Source: a virus. Taken from it: a stretch of DNA of 40,260 nt. Shown in pieces: positions 15,302 through 21,704 of the stretch (its first letter is position 1; each line of letters opens with the position of its first letter). Position numbers and translations under genes: made by a program. The notes beneath the pieces are model-generated. The model ran no database searches. It worked only from the letters and a program-made list of their open reading frames with translations, and was not told the DNA's origin. The stretch lies in IMG/VR virus record IMGVR_UViG_3300044949_000561, positions 1 to 40,260 of that record; one strand, given 5' to 3'.

Positions 15302-15496
15302 ATGCTCACCGCCACTCTGTTGGTGATCTGGAAGCTGATCCTGCCGCTGCTGTTTGTAGTGGCAGTGATCGACTGGCTGACTGCATCAGAAACCCGTCGC
15401 GTTCGCATCTTGCGTCGCACGGGTCTCAGCCAGCGACAGATCGCCACCCGCCTCAACCTCACCCGCTATCGCGTCCGTCAGGCGCTCGCATCATGA
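15302..15496 (+). CDS. Membrane-anchored helix-turn-helix protein
   Basis: A 64-residue protein combining an N-terminal membrane segment (about residues 4-26: LLVIWKLILPLLFVVAVIDWL) with a C-terminal HTH (RRTGLSQRQIATRLNLTRYRVRQAL). The HTH is of the resolvase/sigma-4 type. It is the first gene of the small-gene operon behind the operator-like palindrome. A membrane-tethered DNA-binding protein of this size is rare; it could sense membrane state, anchor phage DNA, or autoregulate the operon. All of these are inference. Confidence 0.65.
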   Translation: MLTATLLVIWKLILPLLFVVAVIDWLTASETRRVRILRRTGLSQRQIATRLNLTRYRVRQALAS

Positions 15497-15624
15497 TCAA
15501 CCGCATCAACAACGCCATCTGCCTGCTGATCGCTGCAGCCGTGTTCGCCATGATCGGCATCGAGTCCGGCGCACATCACAGCCCCACCCACTCCGGCACG
15601 CAGCAGGTGGTGCGTCATGACTGA
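15493..15624 (+). CDS. Tiny single-pass membrane protein (43 aa)
   Basis: A 43-residue peptide starting at an ATGA overlap with the previous stop codon. It has one hydrophobic helix (ICLLIAAAVFAMIGI) and a His/Ser-rich tail. No family is recognised. Support comes from the tight overlaps on both sides (four bases upstream, eight bases with the next ATG). Confidence 0.5.
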   Translation: MINRINNAICLLIAAAVFAMIGIESGAHHSPTHSGTQQVVRHD

Positions 15625-15790
15625 GCGCCGCTTCTACTTCCAGATCAAGGCCGCCAACGTCATCGAGTGCGTGCAGGCGCGCAGCCTGTGCGAAGCCAAG
15701 CTGATCGCCGCCGACACTTGGCTCGAGTGGTGGTCAGAGCTCGAGTGGCTCAACCCTGAAACCGTTACCGATCCGAACTGCCATGTCTGA
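15617..15790 (+). CDS. Small hypothetical protein (57 aa)
   Basis: A 57-residue protein with strand-like RRFYFQIKAANVIECVQ and a Trp-rich helix LEWWSELEWL. The N-terminus looks like the short 'ferredoxin-like' peptides often found in cyanophage early operons. It overlaps both neighbours by eight bases. Function unknown. Confidence 0.55.
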   Translation: MTERRFYFQIKAANVIECVQARSLCEAKLIAADTWLEWWSELEWLNPETVTDPNCHV

Positions 15791-16019
15791 GATCACCGGC
15801 GCCATGCTGCCCTGGCAATGGGCAGAGGATGAGCCCACTAGCAAACACGGCGACGGCATCAGCCGGCCGCGGCCCAAGACACGCACCAAAGAGTTTCGCC
15901 TGATCGTCTACCCGCAGGGTGCCCAGCCGATGACGTGGATCACGCGCGCTGAATCGAAAAAGCACGCGATCCGCTACGCCGAAGCCCGCTGGCCTGGTGC
16001 CACGGTGGAGGTGGCGTGA
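15783..16019 (+). CDS. Small hypothetical protein (78 aa)
   Basis: A 78-residue protein with a disordered first 35 residues and a compact second half (FRLIVYPQGAQPMTWITRAESKKHAIRYAEARW) that reads as strand-strand-helix. The 'ITRAESKKHAIRYAEARWPGA' segment resembles the pattern of the 57-residue neighbour upstream and of the 62-residue protein at 19085, so these may be related small folds. It overlaps the preceding gene by eight bases. Function unknown. Confidence 0.65.
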   Translation: MSEITGAMLPWQWAEDEPTSKHGDGISRPRPKTRTKEFRLIVYPQGAQPMTWITRAESKKHAIRYAEARWPGATVEVA

Positions 16020-16354
16020 TGGACTGCAAAGCAAAGCCGGAGGATTGGGAGCTGCAGACCAAGTGGGCGAGTGATTGTCAAGACGCTCGCTGCTTGCTCG
16101 AACTCCGCGCGAGGGTCGAGTTGCTGGAGGCCACCCAGCACGCGCACATTGAGGGCAACTACAAGCCAACTCCTAATCCAAACCAAATTAGGAGTTTGCT
16201 GGTGGAGCGGGTGATGACTGCCATTGAGCGTGCGGACGGAGATGACGAAGCCCGCGCTGCGATCTGCGAGGTGGCGGCGTGGATGAGAAGCAATCCCGAC
16301 CACCACTTCCCGCCAGCCCTTGTATTTGCTCTTGAGCATGAGGCCGAGATATGA
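16019..16354 (+). CDS. Hypothetical protein (111 aa)
   Basis: A 111-residue, mostly helical and acidic protein (ARCLLELRARVELLEATQ; SLLVERVMTAIERADGDDEARAAICEVAAWM). No family is recognised. ATG 16019 overlaps the preceding stop (TGATG), which is why I prefer it to GTG 16016; the stop overlaps the next ATG by four bases. Confidence 0.65.
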   Translation: MDCKAKPEDWELQTKWASDCQDARCLLELRARVELLEATQHAHIEGNYKPTPNPNQIRSLLVERVMTAIERADGDDEARAAICEVAAWMRSNPDHHFPPALVFALEHEAEI

Positions 16355-16533
16355 CCGATTACAAGTTTGTGCCACTTGACAGTCTTGAGAATCGCCTTGG
16401 TGACGCCTTTGGTCTAGCCATCGCAATGATCCGCAAGCCCGAAACCATTGACAACAAGGCCATGGCTCAGATCGAAGCACCGTTCAAGGAATGGTGTGAT
16501 GCCCTTGTTGATGGAGGTCTGTTAAATGACTGA
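16351..16533 (+). CDS. Small hypothetical protein (60 aa)
   Basis: A 60-residue acidic helical protein (NRLGDAFGLAIAMIRKP; IEAPFKEWCDALVDGG). Tight overlaps on both sides (four and eight bases) are the main evidence that it is translated. Function unknown. Confidence 0.6.
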   Translation: MTDYKFVPLDSLENRLGDAFGLAIAMIRKPETIDNKAMAQIEAPFKEWCDALVDGGLLND

Positions 16534-16723
16534 CATTCGCCACCGCATCGAGCAGCTGCTCAGCGACACCAGCGCTTTCTCCGCTGGTCAGACTGAGGAG
16601 CGCCAGCGCATCCGCCAGTTGATCGACATCCGCATCGATCAGCTATGTGGCACCGTTGGAATCCGCAACCGCCAGCAGCTTTGCGCTGAGCTGCTCCACA
16701 TCCGCCAACTGCTTGAACCATGA
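16526..16723 (+). CDS. Small helical protein (65 aa)
   Basis: A 65-residue protein that is almost entirely amphipathic helix (IRHRIEQLLSDTSAF; QRIRQLIDIRIDQL; LCAELLHIRQLLEP), suggesting a coiled-coil adaptor or inhibitor. No family is recognised. It overlaps the upstream gene by eight bases and the downstream one by four. Confidence 0.6.
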   Translation: MTDIRHRIEQLLSDTSAFSAGQTEERQRIRQLIDIRIDQLCGTVGIRNRQQLCAELLHIRQLLEP

Positions 16724-16986
16724 ACCCTGTCCAGCTTGACCAGCAACGCGCCGACATGATGGACGCGCTCTATGAACGCAGCGGCCGTACCTGCAGCACC
16801 TACACCGGCCTGTGGGAGGAGTTTTGCCGCGACATTGCCGCTAACTTCCGCGACACCAGCTATCCCGAGATGCTTGCCCGTGTGGTGCGCGCCATGGATG
16901 CCACTGAGTCGGTGATGACGCAGAAGCAGGCGCAGCAGGCGATCGAGGTGTGCCGCCAACAGCTGCTGGGTGACAAGTGGAGGTGA
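16720..16986 (+). CDS. Hypothetical protein (88 aa)
   Basis: An 88-residue helical protein (LDQQRADMMDALYERSG, GLWEEFCRDIAANFRD, KQAQQAIEVCRQQLLG). Similar short helical proteins are common in cyanophage early operons. Function unknown. The ATG overlaps the previous stop by four bases, and the next gene begins ten bases before its end. Confidence 0.65.
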   Translation: MNPVQLDQQRADMMDALYERSGRTCSTYTGLWEEFCRDIAANFRDTSYPEMLARVVRAMDATESVMTQKQAQQAIEVCRQQLLGDKWR

Positions 16987-17180
16987 TCCCGCGCGGCCGG
17001 CCATTCAAGGCTGGCGAGGAGAACATCGCCGCAATCCTGACGCCGGAGCTGGTGCGCAAACTGCGCCAGCTGCGCACCGAGGGGTGGAGTTACCGCCAGC
17101 TGGCGGCTGAATTTGATGTTGACGAAAAGCACGCATGGCGTATCTGCAAACGCATCGCATGGAGCTGGCTCGATGAGTGA
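16977..17180 (+). CDS. Small helix-turn-helix protein
   Basis: A 67-residue basic protein with a clear HTH: ELVRKLRQLRTEGWSYRQL, AAEFDVDEKHAWRICKRI. This pattern is the 'Lxxxg.s...IA..f.vs...v..I' type found in resolvases and as the DNA-binding tail of phage HNH nucleases. It may be a free regulator or a remnant of a homing nuclease. The start is GTG 16977 (GTG 16983 is an alternative). Confidence 0.6.
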   Translation: MEVIPRGRPFKAGEENIAAILTPELVRKLRQLRTEGWSYRQLAAEFDVDEKHAWRICKRIAWSWLDE

Positions 17181-17385
17181 CCAGATCAACCCAGCCCACT
17201 ACAAGCAGGGTGGCATCGAGTGCATCGATGCGATCGAGGCTGCTTTGACGCCGGAGGAGTTTCGCGGCTACTGCAAGGGCAACATCATCAAGTACACCTG
17301 GCGCGAGCGCCATAAGGGCGAGTCGGTGTCGCTGGCCAAGGCCGCCTGGTATATCCGCCGCCTACTCGGCAAACTGAAGCAATGA
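17173..17385 (+). CDS. DUF3310-type phage protein
   Basis: A 70-residue protein with the DUF3310 signature: NPAHYKQGGIECIDAIEAAL near the start, GYCKGNIIKYTWR in the middle and KAAWYIRRLL at the end. The domain is widespread in phage early/nucleotide-metabolism regions and its biochemical role is not established. I took ATG 17173 (eight-base overlap with the preceding gene) rather than the longer frame, as homology begins right there. Confidence 0.85.
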   Translation: MSDQINPAHYKQGGIECIDAIEAALTPEEFRGYCKGNIIKYTWRERHKGESVSLAKAAWYIRRLLGKLKQ

Positions 17386-17612
17386 TGCACCTGCCCGGCC
17401 TGAACCTGCTCGAGCGCGCTGCGCTGTGGGTGCTGGTGCGCAGCCCGCGGACCAGCATGGTGGTGGTGAAGGAGCTGCACTGGCCGACCGTGTTCGTGGC
17501 GGCCAACCCAGCTGATCCGGTGGCGGCACACGTCACCGCTGGTGAGCCTGAGCCGGCCAGCATGACGCTCGAGCGCATCTTCCATCAACCGAGTTACGGC
17601 GAAGACGAATGA
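17382..17612 (+). CDS. Small hypothetical protein (76 aa)
   Basis: A 76-residue protein; the first half is hydrophobic and strand/helix mixed (LLERAALWVLVRSPRTSMVVVKELHWP), the second half is acidic and flexible. No family is recognised. It overlaps both neighbours by four bases. Confidence 0.6.
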   Translation: MMHLPGLNLLERAALWVLVRSPRTSMVVVKELHWPTVFVAANPADPVAAHVTAGEPEPASMTLERIFHQPSYGEDE

Positions 17613-17932
17613 TCAGCCTGCACGCCGGCCGTCTGCTGCTGGTGTGCAGCCGCTCCGACCGGAACTGGCACGCGCGCATCGTGCTCGGTCCGAAGCCCGA
17701 GCTGCAGATCGAGACTGATACCGGCACGGTGCAGCTGCAGGAAGCGCTGCTGCGCGCGCAGTCGATCTATCGGGCAGCGGTCACCAGCTTGCGGCCAGCT
17801 GGTGGCCCGCCAATGTGTTGGGACTGTCGCTTCTGGGAGATGAACCAGCAGCGCTGCGGGTATGAGTTGCCAGAATCAAAGAGAAGCGGTGGCCGTTTTG
17901 CGGCCAGGTGTGATCTGTATGTTCGGGCCTGA
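17609..17932 (+). CDS. Hypothetical protein with possible C-terminal zinc site (107 aa)
   Basis: A 107-residue protein. The first 60 residues are strand-rich (RLLLVCSRSDRNWHARIVLG), the last 40 contain four cysteines (MCWDCRFW, RCGYEL, ARCDLY) arranged like a small zinc-binding module. Function unknown. It overlaps the next gene by 14 bases. Confidence 0.6.
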   Translation: MISLHAGRLLLVCSRSDRNWHARIVLGPKPELQIETDTGTVQLQEALLRAQSIYRAAVTSLRPAGGPPMCWDCRFWEMNQQRCGYELPESKRSGGRFAARCDLYVRA

Positions 17933-18089
17933 AGTGATCAGCCGCACCGAGCGCGATGGCGGCAGCATCGAGACGATCATGCCCGTGAAGGGTGAGGTCT
18001 ACTACCGCAGCTGCGTCGGTGGCATCTGCCGCTATTCGAGCGACCTATGGCAGGCCGAGCTGTACCTCGACCACCTGCTGGCCCGCTGA
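17919..18089 (+). CDS. Small hypothetical protein (56 aa)
   Basis: A 56-residue protein: strand-rich (EVISRTERDGGSIETIM, GEVYYRSCVGGICRYS) with a short final helix. ATG 17919 is preferred; the frame remains open to 17862 but that would add 57 bases of overlap. Function unknown. Confidence 0.5.
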   Translation: MFGPEVISRTERDGGSIETIMPVKGEVYYRSCVGGICRYSSDLWQAELYLDHLLAR

Positions 18090-18175
18090 TGCTGCGCGAC
18101 GTGCTGATCCTGATTGTTGAGTATTGGGCAACGTGCTTCATCGCCCTGTGGGTGTGCAGCAGGATCCTGCCGTGA
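18089..18175 (+). CDS. Possible 28-aa membrane peptide
   Basis: A 28-codon frame starting in a TGATG overlap with the previous gene. It is a single hydrophobic helix (VLILIVEYWATCFIALWV). The tight junction and hydrophobic pattern support it, but it is near the limit of what can be called. The 100 bases that follow (18176-18277) hold no gene that I can support; a weak CTAGA/TCTAG inverted repeat lies near 18246-18268. Confidence 0.35.
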   Translation: MLRDVLILIVEYWATCFIALWVCSRILP

Positions 18176-18277
18176 TAGGGGTGGCCGGTGGCTGGTCCTC
18201 ACGCGGTGCCAGCCTGTTGCCCGCAGCCGGCCGCTACGGGACCGCCTAGATCCTCAGAAAAGGTCTAGGGCGACAGA

Positions 18278-18583
18278 TTAGCCCTCACCTGCCACCCAGC
18301 GCGCGATTGCCCACTCGCCTAGTGGTGTCCAGAAGTGCTGCGCGCGATACCAGGCGATCCAGTCCTTGTGGCCTTTCTGGCTGTTGCACATCAGGCAGCA
18401 GCTCACCAAGTTCTCGCGCACCGTCAGGCCGCCGTGCACCTTGGGCACAACGTGATCGAGGGTAGGGCTGCGGCCTAGCGGATCGTTGCAATAGGCGCAG
18501 CGGTAGTTCCAGGCGAGGTGGATCTGATCGCGCGCTGAGCGACGGGTGACCAGGCGCGTCTCATCAATGTGGTGCTGGTCCAA
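18278..18583 (-). CDS. HNH endonuclease
   Basis: A 101-residue classical HNH nuclease: WNYRCAYCND with the first CxxC, the PTLDHVVPKVHGG catalytic His segment, and ENLVSCCLMCNSQKGHKDW with the second zinc pair and Asn. Stand-alone phage HNH proteins of this size act as homing nucleases or packaging nickases. It is far from the terminase here, so a mobile role is more likely. The start is TTG at 18583, overlapping the upstream gene by 20 bases. Confidence 0.85.
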   Translation of the reverse strand: MDQHHIDETRLVTRRSARDQIHLAWNYRCAYCNDPLGRSPTLDHVVPKVHGGLTVRENLVSCCLMCNSQKGHKDWIAWYRAQHFWTPLGEWAIARWVAGEG

Positions 18584-18746
18584 GGTCCGGCGGCAGGGGA
18601 ACGGCTGTCACCTCGATGTCGATGATGTCTTCATCGTTCGGGATGAACTCGGCCAGCTGGGAATAGATGTCCGCTGGCAGGTCTTCGGGTTCCGTATCGG
18701 ATCGGATGATGAGCTTGGCGGTGATCTCTAGGTAGAACGCCCGCAT
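18564..18746 (-). CDS. Small acidic hypothetical protein (60 aa)
   Basis: A 60-residue acidic protein on the minus strand: a strand (AFYLEITAKLIIRS), a short helix (PADIYSQLAEFI) and a second strand (DIIDIEVTAVPLP). ATG 18746 is chosen; the frame stays open upstream to 19082 but there it is antisense to another gene. It is the promoter-proximal gene of the HNH pair. Function unknown. Confidence 0.6.
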   Translation of the reverse strand: MRAFYLEITAKLIIRSDTEPEDLPADIYSQLAEFIPNDEDIIDIEVTAVPLPPDLGPAPH

Positions 18747-18879
18747 GGGCTGGCCGCCGCTTGGCCAACGGTAGCGGGCGCGACTGGATCGGGCTTGTGA
18801 CGGATTGTGAACGGACCCCTGCAGCCCGGCATTGTGCACCGTCTGCGGGGTATAGTTTGCACATCGACGCACCGGACCA
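18747..18879. promoter_or_regulatory. Divergent control region with tandem TTGTGA repeats
   Basis: This 133-base gap lies between a leftward and a rightward gene. It contains TTGTGA at 18795-18800 and again at 18805-18810, exactly one helical turn apart and each followed by (A)CGGA, which looks like a tandem operator. A block at 18835-18862 begins TGCACCG and continues GCGGGGTATAGTTT; it matches 15 of 18 bases of the promoter region at 15144-15161. TATAGT at 18851-18856 could be the -10 box for the plus-strand gene at 18880. Confidence 0.5.
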
Positions 18880-19053
18880 ATGCTCGCCACCTTCACCGCC
18901 AAGCTCGCCACCCTGACCACCGCCGACTTGCTCGAGCTGATTCGCCAGCTCATTGCCGAGGAGATCTTCAACGCCTGTTTTGATGCCGCCCTGGACGAAG
19001 CCTGCAACCGCGACCCTGATCTGGCCTTCACCATCGAGGCCATGATGGCCTGA
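18880..19053 (+). CDS. Small helical protein (57 aa)
   Basis: A 57-residue acidic protein: a helix with TADLLELIRQLIAEEIFNA followed by a DAALDEACNRDPDLAFTIEAMM helix. No family is recognised. It starts 18 bases after a TATAGTTT promoter-like element that is shared with other plus-strand genes, so it may be the first gene of a short transcript that includes 19085-19273. Confidence 0.55.
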   Translation: MLATFTAKLATLTTADLLELIRQLIAEEIFNACFDAALDEACNRDPDLAFTIEAMMA

Positions 19054-19084
19054 CCGGCCGGGCCGGCCCTCCTACTCTCCACCC

Positions 19085-19273
19085 ATGCAATACATCCTCC
19101 GCATCGGCCCGTGGCACGTCGGGCCGTTTGACACCCACCAAGGCGCGCAGCACTGGGCAGAGCGACACGGGTGCGACGATTACACGATGATCCCGCTCGA
19201 TGACCCGGCCGAAGCGCCGATCAGGATCCACCGGCTGCGCATGGCAGAGCTAAAGCATCCAATGGCCAAATAA
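19085..19273 (+). CDS. Small hypothetical protein (62 aa)
   Basis: A 62-residue protein beginning with MQYILRIGPWHVGPF, then an AQHWAERHGCDDYTMIPL helix-strand unit. The strand-helix-strand layout resembles other small proteins of this operon. A GC-rich hairpin follows directly. Function unknown. Confidence 0.6.
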   Translation: MQYILRIGPWHVGPFDTHQGAQHWAERHGCDDYTMIPLDDPAEAPIRIHRLRMAELKHPMAK

Positions 19274-19299
19274 AAGCCCCAGCTGCGCAGGCCGGGGCT
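19268..19299 (-). terminator. Terminator for the dCTP deaminase transcript
   Basis: AGCCCC (19275-19280) pairs with GGGGCT (19294-19299), and the stem extends to nine pairs with one mismatch. Read on the minus strand the hairpin is followed by TTTTATTT (19275-19268), a good intrinsic terminator for the leftward gene at 19331. On the plus strand the hairpin lacks a T run but may still act as a weak stop for the small genes. Confidence 0.7.
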
Positions 19300-19330
19300 C
19301 TGTCCCACAGGATCGTTCTCCGCGATCAGG

Positions 19331-19849
19331 CTAGCCCTTGCTGGCGGTCACAGCGAGGTCGCCGTTGTACCTGCCGGTGACGGCGTAGCTGCGGCCGGGG
19401 ATGCCCTCCATTTTGTGGAACACCATCTGCCCGATCTTCATGCCGGGCCAGATCGCGACCGGGTGCATCTTGCGCGCGTTGCTTAGCTCGAGCGTCAGGC
19501 GGCTGCCATGCCAGCCCGGATCACACCAGCCGGCCAGCAGGTGCTCGAGGCCCTCGCGTGCGCGGCTGGACTTCAGCACGAACTGCGCGGCGATGCAGTC
19601 GGGCAGGTTGAAGATCTCGCGCGTTTCCGCGAGGCAGAACTCACCCGGCTGCAGCCAATAGGGATCCTCTGCCGTGTGGCCGCTGATGCCGTGGATCTGC
19701 AGCTCGCGCGCCTCTGGCACCTCGATCATGATGCGATCGCCCAGCAGCACATCAAGGCTCGCGGGGTTGACCAGATCAGGATCGAACGGCACCACCATCG
19801 CGTGGCGCTTGCAGAGGTCGTGGATCTCGTAGTCGGGCAACGGTGCCAT
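19331..19849 (-). CDS. dcd: dCTP deaminase (dUTPase/DCD family)
   Basis: A 172-residue enzyme that deaminates dCTP to dUTP, the precursor step for dTTP. The family core is visible: NPASLDVLLGDRI near the start, LQPGEFCLAET, FVLKSSRAREGL (Ser/Arg binding the triphosphate), GWCDPGWHGSRLTLELSN with the catalytic Glu, and WPGMKIGQMVFH. ATG 19849 gives a typical trimeric-family length. The Dcd rather than dUTPase reading rests on the SSRARxGL and DPGxxG segments; a bifunctional enzyme cannot be ruled out. It is a lone leftward gene with its own terminator, transcribed away from the HNH gene beside it. Confidence 0.88.
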   Translation of the reverse strand: MAPLPDYEIHDLCKRHAMVVPFDPDLVNPASLDVLLGDRIMIEVPEARELQIHGISGHTAEDPYWLQPGEFCLAETREIFNLPDCIAAQFVLKSSRAREGLEHLLAGWCDPGWHGSRLTLELSNARKMHPVAIWPGMKIGQMVFHKMEGIPGRSYAVTGRYNGDLAVTASKG

Positions 19850-19922
19850 GCAGCAGCAGTAGGATTGGTGTGCCCCAGCGGGTTGCCGCCCCTGGAGCGT
19901 GACCACCTGCAATCACCAGGCG

Positions 19923-20477
19923 ATGACCACCAGCGTAGAGGTGTGGAAGCCCGTTGTCGGCTACGAAGGGCTTTACGAAGTGTCAAATCAAGGCAGAGTG
20001 CGGAGCCTGCCACGTCAAATAAAAAGAGGCAGCGGGACTTGGCTCAGGCCGGCGGTTTTTCTGAAGTGCTGCATCGACAAAAAAATTGGCTACCCCTTTG
20101 TGCGTCTGTACAAGGGAAGGCAATCGCAAATGTTTAGGCTTCACACTCTTGTGCTAACCGCCTTTGTCGGAGCACCTTCTCCCGGTGACCAATGCCGCCA
20201 TTTGAACGGAGATCGCAAGGATGCCAGGCTTTCAAATCTGGTGTGGGGGACGGCAAAGCAAAATTCTGCCGACAGACAAGTTCATGGCACCCAAGCGAAG
20301 GGCAGTCTTCATGGGATGTCAAAACTTACAGCAAAAGATGTGCGGTCTATTAGGCGCAGGTATGTGTTGAGATCCGCCAAGCATGGAAACGGCGGGGAGC
20401 TTGCCAGAGAGTATGGAATTTCAATCGGACAAATCCATCGAATTGTGCGAGGCAAGTCTTGGGCACACGTTCAGTAG
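19923..20477 (+). CDS. NUMOD4-HNH homing endonuclease
   Basis: A 184-residue nuclease with three modules: NUMOD4 (VEVWKPVVGYEGLYEVSNQGRVRS), an HNH_3 core (LHTLVLTAFVGAPSPGDQCRHLNGDRKDARLSNLVWGT) and a C-terminal HTH (AREYGISIGQIHRIVRG) for DNA recognition. Its base composition is visibly more AT-rich than that of its neighbours, a sign of recent transfer. It stands between two leftward genes (dcd and endolysin) on the opposite strand and overlaps the endolysin 3' end by seven bases. Confidence 0.9.
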   Translation: MTTSVEVWKPVVGYEGLYEVSNQGRVRSLPRQIKRGSGTWLRPAVFLKCCIDKKIGYPFVRLYKGRQSQMFRLHTLVLTAFVGAPSPGDQCRHLNGDRKDARLSNLVWGTAKQNSADRQVHGTQAKGSLHGMSKLTAKDVRSIRRRYVLRSAKHGNGGELAREYGISIGQIHRIVRGKSWAHVQ

Positions 20478-21562
20478 TCCCAGACCACCTTGGGCCGGCC
20501 TTGTCTAATTCCGCTGTGAATAAACCCTTTAGGCGCGCCCTTGCCAGTGCTGAACGGCCAGTTCTTGATGCACCAATCCTGCAGAGTGTAGATGTTCACG
20601 CCCTCGATGTACCAGTCAACGGCGCCGACGCCGGGGGCATTGAACAAGTGCTCTGAACGGCTGGCGCCACCAACCGAAGCGTTGACCTTTGGGTTTCTGT
20701 AGCCGCTGGTGATGATCACCGGTCTGCCGCCGAAATGAGCCCGCGCCTTTTCCAAGAACTGTGCAAGCTCGATGGCCGTCTCAACCTGATGCTGCGCGAC
20801 AAACCGGCGGCTTTCCTGTCCGAGCGCAAACTCACCCAGCGTGATGTGCTGCGTAAGCGGCGTGCTGAAAGGGGACCATGGCGTCACCTTCGCAACCGCA
20901 GGCTGCGTTTGAGAAGGCAGCCCAAGCCCTTCTAGCCAGAGGCGGCCCTCTGCCTTCCGGCGACGCAGCAAACCCGCCTCAACGTTGGTGTTCGGGTTGC
21001 GGTACAGAAGCAAGGCGTCTGGGACTTTGGACCAGTCCTTCTCTTGCAGCCTGGCCGAGATGGTTTCAAAACCGCTGGCGCCGTAGAAGGAGCTTCCAAC
21101 GTTGTAAGCCAGCGAGATCAGCGCGCACTTCTGCTGGTCCGTCATCTCCACCCAGAAGGGGATGGTGCTGCGCAGCTTGGTGGCGATGCGATCCACCTCT
21201 TGGCGCAGCAGCATGTCGGCCTCAACGGCGTTGATCTTGTCGCCGCGGCTGACGCGCCGGCCGTCTTGGTAGCGCGTGGTGCCGTAACCGATCGTCCAGG
21301 GGTCGCCGCCTGATAGCGGGTCAGGGTATGCCTCGAGGTGACAGCCCTCAAAGTCGCGGATCAGCTTCAGCGCCGCGCTCAGGTCCGCCTGCTTGCCGTC
21401 TTGGCTCCAAGTGTTGAACCATGCCCGATCGCGGCGCATTGCGGCTGCGTAGCCGTTAATGGCGAGATCCTGCTCCAGCTGCTGGATGGCTGCAGCCTGG
21501 TGGGGCAGGGCTTTGTAGAACCGAAACAGCTGCTCGAGTGTGATCGGGCTGGGGTTGCTCAT
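20471..21562 (-). CDS. Bifunctional endolysin: GH24 lysozyme plus M15-type peptidase
   Basis: A 363-residue endolysin with two cell-wall activities. Residues 60-212 are a T4-type GH24 muramidase, with Glu 72 (RDFEG), Asp 81 (YPDP) and Thr 90 (WTIGYG) as catalytic set. Residues 235-363 match the M15_3/DUF882 peptidase fold: ITSGYRNPKVN, then the zinc ligands His 305 (SEH), Asp 316 (AVDWY) and His 349 (IHSGI). A linker of about 20 residues joins them. There is no signal peptide, so release depends on a holin. ATG 21562 overlaps the stop of the predicted -1 frameshift product as ATGA. Confidence 0.92.
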   Translation of the reverse strand: MSNPSPITLEQLFRFYKALPHQAAAIQQLEQDLAINGYAAAMRRDRAWFNTWSQDGKQADLSAALKLIRDFEGCHLEAYPDPLSGGDPWTIGYGTTRYQDGRRVSRGDKINAVEADMLLRQEVDRIATKLRSTIPFWVEMTDQQKCALISLAYNVGSSFYGASGFETISARLQEKDWSKVPDALLLYRNPNTNVEAGLLRRRKAEGRLWLEGLGLPSQTQPAVAKVTPWSPFSTPLTQHITLGEFALGQESRRFVAQHQVETAIELAQFLEKARAHFGGRPVIITSGYRNPKVNASVGGASRSEHLFNAPGVGAVDWYIEGVNIYTLQDWCIKNWPFSTGKGAPKGFIHSGIRQGRPKVVWDY

Positions 21563-21704
21563 GGCTCCGTCCAGGGTGCGCGAATCCGCAGTTCGTCGGT
21601 GTGGATGATCGGCGGCGGGATATTGGGCGGCTGCGTGGCGTGCCAGTCCTCGATGGCTGCGTCCAAGCGTGCAGCCGTATCGATGGCTGGGCCGCTCAGC
21701 GCTT
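21559..21704 (-). CDS. Minus-one frame extension of the holin-like protein (candidate frameshift product)
   Basis: After the slippery heptamer A-AAA-AAG (21708-21702, read CCA AAA AAG in the zero frame) the -1 frame stays open for 47 codons and ends at 21559, overlapping the endolysin ATG as ATGA. The encoded tail (KALSGPAIDTAARLDAAIED, then a Pro-rich TQPPNIPPPIIHTDELRI) looks like real coding sequence. It has no ATG or GTG start in frame; the first possible start is a TTG at 21666 without ribosome-binding site. A frameshifted protein of about 95 residues is the simplest explanation. Confidence 0.55.

Noticed and set aside
18246-18268. Possible terminator CTAGA...TCTAG after the small-gene operon
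   Set aside because: The stem is only five AT-containing pairs and has no T run, so it is too weak to call.
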